From Flavobacteriales bacterium (GTDB lineage Bacteria > Bacteroidota > Bacteroidia > Flavobacteriales > Flavobacteriaceae), in contig JAGXRF010000066.1 of the NCBI GenBank assembly GCA_018335925.1, forward strand, positions 1-37,076: a DNA stretch of 37,076 nucleotides, given 5' to 3'. The position numbers and the translations under genes were made by a program. Below are positions 24,001 through 31,479 of the stretch, piece by piece. The notes beneath the pieces are model-generated. The model did no database searches. It had not been told where the DNA came from and saw only the letters and a program-made list of their open reading frames with translations. Position 1 is the first letter of the stretch, and every line of letters begins with the position of its first letter.

Positions 24001-26752
24001 TACTTCTGGTTTGCCAGTATTGGCAATAAACGACGCTTATGTAATGGTAGTAGCAAATAATGAAGATTTAACAGAAGGTGTAGAAACTGTTTTTTTAAAA
24101 ATCGAAGGAGATAATTTAATTGGTTGGTATGATTTTGATGCTACCAAATATTTCACTTTTGGCATAGCCCATCGAGCTACACAACCTAACCATCTTACAT
24201 TTGACGGCATAAATGATTATGTAAAAATAGATAAAGTTAATACATTAAACCATGATTTTACAATTATGGTTTGGGTACAATTAAGTAACAATAACCAAAA
24301 TAATTCTTTACGAACTATTTTTGCAAAAGCAAACCAAAACGAAGGTTATCAAATGTATGTTACACTAGATAATCGAATAAGAATGGAGTGGAAAGTTGGA
24401 GAAACTACTTTTGGTGTTACAAGTTCGGTTGCTTTACCAATATTTAAATGGCATCATGTTTCAGTAACGTTTAACCAACAAAAACTAACTTTATGGATAG
24501 ATGGTGTTGAAGATACTTTTGCTGATATAACAATTGTTCCTTCAAATTTGGATGCTTTTTTTACTATAGGTGCAAAGTTTATTAATAAAAATGACATACA
24601 AGATTTGTATAAAGGCAGTTTGGATGAATTAAGAATATTTAATCGTTCTCTTACCAAAGAAGAAATTAGATTTATCATCAACCAAGAGATAGAACAAAAC
24701 CAAAATGGAATTAAAGGAAAAGTATTACCACCAAATATTACTAAAAATGATATTAGCAACTTGTTATGGAATAATTTAATTGCATATTACTCCATGAACT
24801 CGTTTATAGGAACTCATTTGGACGATGACTCTTTATACACCAATAGAGGATGTTTGGTGGTGCCAGATAAAATTTCCATTTTGCCACAAACAGCCCCATT
24901 GCCCTACGAAAGTGAAATGGATGGGACTTGGGAAAATCCGTCAGTTTGGAAAAATGCTATTTTTAATTCTACTCCTAACAGCCTCTCTATTATCAATCAA
25001 ACTACTCCGATAGATTGGAATATTGTAAGAGTTACCAATACAGTAAACTCTAATGGAAATAAAACTTTACTTGGATTATTTGTTTCAGGTCAAATTAATG
25101 CAAGTAACAATACTAAATTAGAGATTTCTCATTACTTAAAATTAGATGGAAAAATTGATTTAATAGAACGTTCTCAACTAGTACAAACTTTTCAATCAGA
25201 TTTAGATCCCTTAAGTATTGGGTTTGTAGAAAGAGACCAACAAGGACACAAAAACAGGTTTAATTATAATTATTGGTCATTTCCTGTTTCAAGCATACAT
25301 GCAACCAATCTAAATCATGGAGGTTCTGTAAATAACATCATGCGAGATGGTACCAACCCTAACAATCCATTGCAATTTCAATGGACCAGTAGTTTGAATG
25401 GATCTTCCACTACACCCATTACTTTAAGTACTTATTGGATCTTTAAATTTCAAAACACTACGCCTTTATATGCTAATTGGACACAATCTGGTCCTAACGG
25501 AATTATTGTATCAGGGCAAGGTTTTACTATGAAAGGACATGGGAATGTAGGGTCGGGTTTGCAAAATTATGTTTTTAGAGGAAAACCAAATAATGGAAAC
25601 ATTACCACCTATGTAGGTCCAAATAATTTAAACCTTTCCGGAAATCCTTATCCATCTGCTTTGGATGCAGAAAAATTTATTGACGATAATTTAGGGGTAA
25701 TTACAGGAGCCATTTATTTATGGGAACATTTTGAAACCAATAACACACATAATTTGGCAGGTTACCAAGGTGGGTATGCAACTTTAACCAAGGTTGGAGC
25801 TACCCCTCCTATCGCACCAGCTGGAATTAGTGGTATGGGGACATCTGAAAAAATTGCGAGACGTTACATTCCGGTTGGTCAAGGATTTTTTATTTTCGGA
25901 AATGCAAATGGTGGTACTGTAGAGTTTAATAATTCGCAAAGAGCTTTCTTTAAAGAAGATGGCATGTTTTCTAACACATTATTTAAGCCAGGGAAAGGAA
26001 AAGACGTAATAAATCCTGAAGATCATTTTACAAATAATTCAGAAGATATTCCAAATAGTGTCATAGATTTTCCAAAAATTAGGGTTGGTTTCAATACCAA
26101 CACTGGTCATCATCGTCAGGTGCTGATAGGTTTTATGGGAGCCCAAGCGGATGATGGATTCAACCCTGGTTTTGATGGCAGGCATATCGATAACCAGCCA
26201 AGTGATATGTATTTTATCATGAATAATTCCACTACTTTGTTAAACATTCAAGGAGTTGGCAATTTTGATATCACCAAATCGTATCCAATTGGGGTAAAAG
26301 CAGGAGCTAATGGTAATTTTCAGTTTACCCTAGATAGTGTTGAAAATATACCTGATGAAGTTCCTATTTTTATTTTTGATCAGCAAACAGGAATATACCA
26401 TAACATAAGAAATGGTTTTGCAACCATAGCATTAACCTCTGGTAACCATCATCAAAGGTTTCAATTGCGTTTCCAAGACCAAACCTTATCAAACAATCCA
26501 AATGAGTTATTAGATAATATTCAATTATTTTACACTTCAAAAGACAAAAGCATTCATATCAAAAACAACCAACATCAAGAATTAAAAGAAATGAAGGTTT
26601 TTAATATGCTAGGACAAGAAGTTTTAACCAAATTTACATTTGATCAGGTAAGCCACGAAATCATTGCAGTAAATCAACTAAATACTGGAAGTTATTTAGT
26701 TAAATTGGTTACTGAGTTCGGAAGTTTGACTACAAAGTTTATTGTTCCTTAA
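21095..26752 (+). CDS. Giant multidomain secreted surface protein with T9SS type A sorting domain
   Basis: 1,885 residues. Signal peptide (FLLLLLFLPSFFVAQ, cleaved near 23). Then a glycine-rich domain (about 28-225, YTYIVPANITQIRVECWGAG and long GGGGG tracts); an ASPM-SPD2-Hydin/choice-of-anchor-D immunoglobulin-like domain (about 228-355); a jelly-roll, MAM-like segment (about 360-545); a LamG-like segment starting LKLWLKSDAIMDMQDGELIQTWND (about 555-825) and a DUF8202-like segment to about 1030; a concanavalin/LamG domain (about 1032-1190, FTIMVWVQL, KWHHVSVTFNQQKLTLWIDG); a long beta-rich region to about 1800; and a type A C-terminal domain (about 1805-1885, MKVFNMLGQEVL, NTGSYLVKLVT). It is most likely a cell-surface adhesin or polysaccharide-binding protein exported by the type IX system. 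It shares a terminator with the convergent DUF5686 gene. Confidence 0.88.
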   Translation: MKSNLPKEFLLLLLFLPSFFVAQVNTYSTPGDYTYIVPANITQIRVECWGAGGRGGTRTNDSRAGGGGGGAYASSVISVTSGQNISVRVGAGSNSSSPGGDTWVFNASTVMAKGGNSVGDSPTGATGGSATSSFGTIRYSGGNGADQSNSGGGRSGGGGSSAGSATNGVNATNENGAIAPSGGGNGGNGRTSAGVGTSGTQPGGGGGGGYNTNNSGGAGGNGRVVITAITPTTLQVTGNSSIILSGGGNTPSLNNNTDFGEVFINENYTKTFTIINTSTVNNLTIGTFSFTGTHAALFSLVQAPASNIAPGQSTSFTIGFNSNSTGVKTASVSFSNNSDDFSNFSFNLQGNGLVYPAFSHTIYYENFDQGSGGWLSSTVDGRVGTWIRTSAPLIGQGFYFRSDARPFLRNTGIYLTSPMISTLGYKDLYFSMDVRFELPDSGDGIQVQYSIDNGAWTVLNGGSGLYWYTNSSITGLNNTAGWTGTNAESDNSPSKFLEVTLPSEVLNNRSNVRFRIFFSDDNDTNLGNGVAIDNVVLRGNPIEPFSNPINGPANVNNHLKLWLKSDAIMDMQDGELIQTWNDLAFDNHASSYGSFAPVYRNHPSRNINFNPVVDFNRSAQNHLKGKGGFWTNEYFIVVQTNSIFNKTTSNSMVPFSGKFTKNNMGQDGTGLGLGRISSRFNENAMVSHMLSTYNISGAPGADSYGRSFAPTNLSSMGQDVMIINVKSNTLINPPVAEIYVNGKRVDNHTATTGTSGTGTPLNHTDFRNLIYNIGAGQFTLNGFSLNSYLDGKVTEIFSYSEPNSFENQQKIHSYLAIKNGVSLQKPDSPLSVINRKSDWNFVNSDGVVIWNATTNQNYAFDVAAIGLDQKSQLNQKQSKNTHSDALVSIGIGKIFETNSLNNNAFIQDQNFLFWGSNGAPMSNSGVPLQINLGPETVTTQTEIVQRKWKAIEVNGDVGTVEISIPLFSITSGLPVLAINDAYVMVVANNEDLTEGVETVFLKIEGDNLIGWYDFDATKYFTFGIAHRATQPNHLTFDGINDYVKIDKVNTLNHDFTIMVWVQLSNNNQNNSLRTIFAKANQNEGYQMYVTLDNRIRMEWKVGETTFGVTSSVALPIFKWHHVSVTFNQQKLTLWIDGVEDTFADITIVPSNLDAFFTIGAKFINKNDIQDLYKGSLDELRIFNRSLTKEEIRFIINQEIEQNQNGIKGKVLPPNITKNDISNLLWNNLIAYYSMNSFIGTHLDDDSLYTNRGCLVVPDKISILPQTAPLPYESEMDGTWENPSVWKNAIFNSTPNSLSIINQTTPIDWNIVRVTNTVNSNGNKTLLGLFVSGQINASNNTKLEISHYLKLDGKIDLIERSQLVQTFQSDLDPLSIGFVERDQQGHKNRFNYNYWSFPVSSIHATNLNHGGSVNNIMRDGTNPNNPLQFQWTSSLNGSSTTPITLSTYWIFKFQNTTPLYANWTQSGPNGIIVSGQGFTMKGHGNVGSGLQNYVFRGKPNNGNITTYVGPNNLNLSGNPYPSALDAEKFIDDNLGVITGAIYLWEHFETNNTHNLAGYQGGYATLTKVGATPPIAPAGISGMGTSEKIARRYIPVGQGFFIFGNANGGTVEFNNSQRAFFKEDGMFSNTLFKPGKGKDVINPEDHFTNNSEDIPNSVIDFPKIRVGFNTNTGHHRQVLIGFMGAQADDGFNPGFDGRHIDNQPSDMYFIMNNSTTLLNIQGVGNFDITKSYPIGVKAGANGNFQFTLDSVENIPDEVPIFIFDQQTGIYHNIRNGFATIALTSGNHHQRFQLRFQDQTLSNNPNELLDNIQLFYTSKDKSIHIKNNQHQELKEMKVFNMLGQEVLTKFTFDQVSHEIIAVNQLNTGSYLVKLVTEFGSLTTKFIVP

Positions 26753-26773
26753 TTTTTTAAATATCTACCCTTA

Positions 26774-26801
26774 AAAGCCAAAGTGTTAAAGCTTTGGCTT
26801 T
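26774..26801. terminator. Bidirectional intrinsic terminator
   Basis: A 10-base stem, aaagccaaag at 26774-26783 and ctttggcttt at 26792-26801, with an eight-base loop, lies between the convergent giant-protein and DUF5686 genes, 22 and 2 bases from their stops. Confidence 0.85.
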
Positions 26802-26803
26802 AT

Positions 26804-29284
26804 TTATTCAAAAATATCTAAGAATTTTATACCTAATACCACGCCATCTCTTCCTTTTCCGTTTTCAAATGCTTTTATATAATCTACTCTAAAAAACTTA
26901 AACTTACCAAAACCAAGTCTATCTAAACCTATGGTATATTCCTCATAATGATTCATAGTTGGTGTTTTTAAAAAGTGATATCCAATAACTAATTGCGACT
27001 TTAAAGCTCTTAATAAAGGAATTTTATTCATAATATAGCCATTAAAATTATGTTCAGTATGGAATTCTAAAAAGCGATTTCCAGTACTAAACTCATAAAA
27101 TGGAGCAATATTAAAGGTGTCGTAATTTGGTTGCCCTGTTGAAATTCTAGTTTGGTTGTCTCTAAAGTGTCTGAAATCTGCAAAACTGACACTTTTACTT
27201 CCAAAAAAAGTTCCAGCTTTAATGTTAATTCCAAACGTTCCTTTATTTCCAAACGTTTTGTCATAAAACGTAGAAGCAGCCAAATAATCAAAATCGTAAT
27301 CGTGTATACTTGATAGCATTCCTTTACGATAGTTAATGTTAAAAGTTGGATAATCGGTATTACGGTAATTAAACTTGGCATCAGGTCGTTCAATATATTT
27401 TTGACCAAATCTGAATCGAAGTTCTGTATCTACAATTAAAATTTGATGTGGTTGCATTACAGTCGACCATTGGTTTTGAGGTTCTAGTGGGTTATTGGAA
27501 GTGTATTCTTTATTTCTTGTACTCCAACTATAATTGGTTCGGTTAAACAATGGCTTTCGGTGGGCATATTCCATAGTTCCGTAAAAGTATATCCCATTAA
27601 CCAATTCTTGTTGGTAGCCAACTTGCACAAAATTCTTTTCATATAATTTCATAAAATTGTTTTTCAAAAACAATGTCATGATGCTATTAATGATTGGTTT
27701 AATAGGATTTTTACTATTAAACTGCTGTACTGTGTTTCCAATACTTGCATAAATAGTAGCCCTATTTATATTATTAAAACGTTCACGATAATACAAAACA
27801 GGTCTCCAAGTTTCATCTGCAAATCCATATTGAATATTTAAACCAAATGTTTTAAAAGTGTTTTTCTCGTCATTTTCTTTAAAATAATAAAAACCGGTTT
27901 CTATATTCCATCCTTGTACTGTATTAAATTGTGCAAGTTTATTGATTCCTCTGTAACCAAATCTTTTTTCTTCAAAACTATTGCGATAGGTATAACCGGA
28001 AATTATTTTGTTCCATTTAAATTTATTTTTAATAGCATCAGTGGAATCCATATACGTTTTTGACGTTCTAACTTTTTGAATACTGTCTTTTATTACATAA
28101 TCGTTGTTTTCTTCTTCCGTTAATGGTACTGGTCTTTCATTGTTCCAAAAGGTTAAGTCTTTTTTGTTCGATTCTTTTTCAAACCGAACTAGTTGATTGG
28201 TAAATGTCTTTTTTTCAAAGGCTGGCACAAACACATAGTTGGTAAATACATGCTGAAATTTTCCTTGAAATTTGATGCCGAAAGCTCCGGCAACAATATC
28301 CAAGGTTTGGATGTTTTTGGCCCAAATATTTTCTTCTGCATTATAAGAAAAACTTTGTTGAATGTTTAGATTTTCCAAAAACTCATTATTTCCTCTATAT
28401 CCTTTTAAATGCAAATCCACCGCATAAATAGCCCAACTATCCTCTAAAATATAAATATACCCTTCAAAAACAGGTTCAGGGTCTCTTTTCGGAATTACTT
28501 TAATTTTATTTACTAACTGATTGTCAGCCGTAAAAAAAGTTCCTTCTAATTTAAAATTGTAATATTGAAAAGCTTGATTTGCAATAGGCGAAATAATTGG
28601 TAAACTAAAATCTAAAGTATTGTCATAAAAGTCAAAGCGAGTGCTTCTTGCAGTATTAAAACTATATCCATTATCTCTTCCACTTACTTTACTTGCCAAG
28701 ATAGTTTCGCTTAAATTGTCAGGTTTTTCAAATTTAATTTTAGAAAAAGTTTCCGATAAATATATTATTCCAGAACCAGTAGAATCCAATGATCCACCAA
28801 AATCTCCAATTTCTTGCCCGAGAATTTTTTTAGGAACGTTTTTTAGCTTGAATATCCCTTTGGAATAAAAATCAGCAGTAAATCTTGCGGTTTTTTCTTT
28901 GTTCTTTTCTTTTAATGAAATGGCTTTTTTAATGATTCCATTGGCAGGGTTGTCTTTTGAGCTAACTACTACCTCTGGTAAACTAACATCTTCTTCTACC
29001 AAAGTCACCACCCATTGTTTTGGTAAATTGCTTTTTTGTAAATGGTGTTTTTGTGTTTTAAATCCCAAACATTGAAAAATTACCACAAAATTTTCTTTTA
29101 CTTCTTTTAAAGGCAATTCAAAAGCACCTTTATCATTGGTAGTTGTACCAATATAAGTACCCTCTACATAAATGTTGACAAAAGAGATTTTATTTTGTTT
29201 TTGGTCTTGCACCAATCCTTTTAATTGGGCATGAACTTGTAAACCTAAAAAACAAATTAGTAAGGGTAGAAATGTACTTTTCAA
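26804..29284 (-). CDS. Outer-membrane protein with carboxypeptidase-regulatory-like domain and DUF5686, TTG start
   Basis: 826 residues. An N-terminal signal peptide (MKSTFLPLLICFLGLQVHAQ) is followed by a CarboxypepD_reg-like domain (about 22-110, LKGLVQDQKQNKISFVNIYVEG, GTTTNDKGAFELPL) as in TonB-linked receptors, and then by DUF5686 (about 125-826), rich in alternating aromatic strands and ending with FLDIFE-type aromatic residues, which is the pattern of an outer-membrane beta-barrel. Role unknown. No plug domain is evident, so it is not a standard SusC receptor. The start is TTG: TAA, ATT, ATT, TTG run in frame, with the TAA being the aroQ stop, and no other start is possible before the signal peptide. 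It follows aroQ by six bases. Confidence 0.87.
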   Translation of the reverse strand: MKSTFLPLLICFLGLQVHAQLKGLVQDQKQNKISFVNIYVEGTYIGTTTNDKGAFELPLKEVKENFVVIFQCLGFKTQKHHLQKSNLPKQWVVTLVEEDVSLPEVVVSSKDNPANGIIKKAISLKEKNKEKTARFTADFYSKGIFKLKNVPKKILGQEIGDFGGSLDSTGSGIIYLSETFSKIKFEKPDNLSETILASKVSGRDNGYSFNTARSTRFDFYDNTLDFSLPIISPIANQAFQYYNFKLEGTFFTADNQLVNKIKVIPKRDPEPVFEGYIYILEDSWAIYAVDLHLKGYRGNNEFLENLNIQQSFSYNAEENIWAKNIQTLDIVAGAFGIKFQGKFQHVFTNYVFVPAFEKKTFTNQLVRFEKESNKKDLTFWNNERPVPLTEEENNDYVIKDSIQKVRTSKTYMDSTDAIKNKFKWNKIISGYTYRNSFEEKRFGYRGINKLAQFNTVQGWNIETGFYYFKENDEKNTFKTFGLNIQYGFADETWRPVLYYRERFNNINRATIYASIGNTVQQFNSKNPIKPIINSIMTLFLKNNFMKLYEKNFVQVGYQQELVNGIYFYGTMEYAHRKPLFNRTNYSWSTRNKEYTSNNPLEPQNQWSTVMQPHQILIVDTELRFRFGQKYIERPDAKFNYRNTDYPTFNINYRKGMLSSIHDYDFDYLAASTFYDKTFGNKGTFGINIKAGTFFGSKSVSFADFRHFRDNQTRISTGQPNYDTFNIAPFYEFSTGNRFLEFHTEHNFNGYIMNKIPLLRALKSQLVIGYHFLKTPTMNHYEEYTIGLDRLGFGKFKFFRVDYIKAFENGKGRDGVVLGIKFLDIFE

Positions 29285-29290
29285 AATAAT

Positions 29291-29707
29291 TTAATTGAGA
29301 AAGGATTGTAAAGCTAGTTCGTAACTCAATAGACCAAAACCAATAATCACTCCTTTGGCATTTGCAGAAATAAAAGATTGGTGTCGGAAAGTTTCACGAG
29401 AAAAAGTATTGCTTATGTGAACTTCAACAACTGGAGTTTGTATTGCTTTTACAGCATCTCCAATTCCTACAGAAGTATGCGTATAAGCTCCGGCATTTAA
29501 CAATATACCGTCATAATTTTCATTTGCACGATGCAACAAATTGATAATTTCTCCTTCTACATTATCTTGATAATAATCGATAGTAATATCGGGATATTTA
29601 TTTTGAAGTTGTGAAAGATATGCTTCAAATGATGTAACGCCATAAACTTCAGGCTCTCTTTTGCCTAATAAATTCAAGTTAGGACCATTAATAATGCAAA
29701 TTCGCAT
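29291..29707 (-). CDS. aroQ: Type II 3-dehydroquinate dehydratase
   Basis: 138 residues from ATG 29707; a TTG 24 bases earlier would give a longer and less typical N-terminus. It dehydrates 3-dehydroquinate to 3-dehydroshikimate in the shikimate pathway. All active-site features are in place: NGPNLNLLGKREPEVYG with R17 and catalytic Y22, LNAGAYTHTS with N71 and H77, and VEVHISN with E95 and catalytic H97, then R104 and R108 in TFSRETFR. It forms a dodecamer in this family. It is followed after six bases by a DUF5686 gene, probably on the same transcript. Confidence 0.96.
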   Translation of the reverse strand: MRICIINGPNLNLLGKREPEVYGVTSFEAYLSQLQNKYPDITIDYYQDNVEGEIINLLHRANENYDGILLNAGAYTHTSVGIGDAVKAIQTPVVEVHISNTFSRETFRHQSFISANAKGVIIGFGLLSYELALQSFLN

Positions 29708-29838
29708 ATTTTTTATTTTATATTCAAACAAAGGTATGAATTACTTATCAAGTGAGTAGAAATTCATTATTGGTATTTTTTTAACGATTATATTTCGTTG
29801 ATTTTATACTTTAGGGCATTCTAACAAAACAAATTCTT

Positions 29839-31473
29839 ATGAACCTAAAAAACTTTTATGTGTTTTTGGTGTCGTTTTTTTTGATTGTCTTTTATTCAAA
29901 TGGACAAGACACCAAGAATTATTTAACACTGGAACAAGTCCAACAAAACTTACAAAACTTAACCAAAGCAAACCAAGGTAGCTTAACAAGTATTGGAAAA
30001 AGCAGAGGAGGAAGAGATCTTTGGGTTGCCCGATTTGGGGCTGACAACCAACCAGCAATTTTATTTGTTTCCGGATTAGATGGCAACCATCCAGCTGGAG
30101 TACAATCCAATTTTTTATGGATGCAAAAATTGGTACAATCACCAAATTTTAAAACTTTAATAGCCAACAAAACCGCTTACTTTTTATTGGTTGGAAATCC
30201 AGATGCATATGTTGCCTATTTTCAGAAATTAAAACAGGAAAAGCGAGGTAATGATTTTGCTTCTGATGACAACAGAAATGGCATAATAGGCGATGATCCA
30301 TTGGAAGATTTAAATAAAGATGGTATGATTACCTTAATGCGTGTGGAAGATGCCTCAGGAAATTACATGATAGATGCTGAAGATGCCAGATTGATGGTGC
30401 TTGCAGATGCTTCTAAAAATCAAGTTGGGACTCATAAATTATTCACTGAAGGAATAGATAACAATAAAAACGGAATCTTTAATGAAGATGCTTCAGATGG
30501 AGTAATTATCGATAAAAACTTTGCTTTTGATTATCCGGTTTTTGAAAAAGGTTCTGGAATTTATGCTGTTTCCGAACCAGAAACAAGAGCCATCATGGAT
30601 TTTGTAATGTCAAAACCCAACATTCATTCGGTTTTTCACTTTGCTTTACAAAATAATCTATCTGAGGCATATAAGTACGATGCCAAAACTGCAACCCAAC
30701 GAATTGTGAGAAGTTGGTTAGAAAAAGATGTGAAAGTGCAAGAACAAGTTTCCAAAGGTTTTAACGAATCCTATAAAACAAAAGAAACCACTAAATTAGC
30801 CATCCCTAAAGGAAGTTTTTCGGCAACCATGTACTATCACTCTGGTAAATTTAGCTTTGCACATCCGGGTTGGTATCCTAATATTGCAAAAGATACCACC
30901 AAAGGGAAAGATGCTAAAATGGAAAAGAAAACAGAATCTGCTGAAAAAATCTTTTTAAAATGGTTGGATCAAGAAAAATTAACCAACCAATTTATTAATT
31001 GGACTGCTGTTAATCACCCTGACTTTCCAGGTCAAAAAGTAGAAGTGGGAGGCATTGCTCCATATGCCATGTGGAATCCTCCATTTTCTTATTTAGAAAA
31101 ATCGATAGAAGAATCTTCGGTATTCTTTTTAAAATATTTTGAATGGCTACCAACCACGTTAATTACAAATCAAAAGGTAGATAAGTTAGACAATAATTTA
31201 TTTAGAATTACTGTAACCATTACCAACAAAGGCTTATTGCCATCTTATGCAGAATTAGGAGATAAGGTTAGATTTACCTCTAAAGTAAAAACTGAATTGG
31301 TTTTGCAAGGAAATCAAAAAAGAATTGCTGGTAAAAAAATCGATTTACATGCTTCTTTGCAACCAAACGAATCTTTTGAGTTAACTTGGTTAGTACAAGG
31401 AAGTGGCAAAATAACCATTCAGTCTGGCTGTGCAACTACTGGAGTTTCTAATATTACCCTTGATTTAAAATAA
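29839..31473 (+). CDS. Secreted M14 carboxypeptidase-like protein, catalytically degenerate
   Basis: 544 residues. A signal peptide (NFYVFLVSFFLIVFYSNGQ) precedes an M14-like domain recognisable from SIGKSRGGRDLWVARFGA, ILFVSGLDGNHPAGVQ and GNPDAYV. The zinc motif HxxE is H84-P-A-G87, so the metal-binding Glu is missing. No Glu matches the general base found in the next protein, where it is in FSNELMT, and the region of the third zinc ligand (about H267, VFHFALQ) does not align cleanly. An insert at 139-220 carries acidic Asn/Gly-rich loops resembling calcium-binding sites, such as DNNKNGIFNED. The C-terminus is an immunoglobulin-like domain. It is probably a binding or regulatory partner of the paralog seven bases downstream. 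No T9SS domain is seen. Confidence 0.8.
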   Translation: MNLKNFYVFLVSFFLIVFYSNGQDTKNYLTLEQVQQNLQNLTKANQGSLTSIGKSRGGRDLWVARFGADNQPAILFVSGLDGNHPAGVQSNFLWMQKLVQSPNFKTLIANKTAYFLLVGNPDAYVAYFQKLKQEKRGNDFASDDNRNGIIGDDPLEDLNKDGMITLMRVEDASGNYMIDAEDARLMVLADASKNQVGTHKLFTEGIDNNKNGIFNEDASDGVIIDKNFAFDYPVFEKGSGIYAVSEPETRAIMDFVMSKPNIHSVFHFALQNNLSEAYKYDAKTATQRIVRSWLEKDVKVQEQVSKGFNESYKTKETTKLAIPKGSFSATMYYHSGKFSFAHPGWYPNIAKDTTKGKDAKMEKKTESAEKIFLKWLDQEKLTNQFINWTAVNHPDFPGQKVEVGGIAPYAMWNPPFSYLEKSIEESSVFFLKYFEWLPTTLITNQKVDKLDNNLFRITVTITNKGLLPSYAELGDKVRFTSKVKTELVLQGNQKRIAGKKIDLHASLQPNESFELTWLVQGSGKITIQSGCATTGVSNITLDLK

Positions 31474-31479
31474 GACATC

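Noticed and set aside
29837..30170. Antisense open frames opposite the first M14 gene
   Set aside because: They lack family resemblance and overlap a gene with strong signal-peptide and domain evidence.
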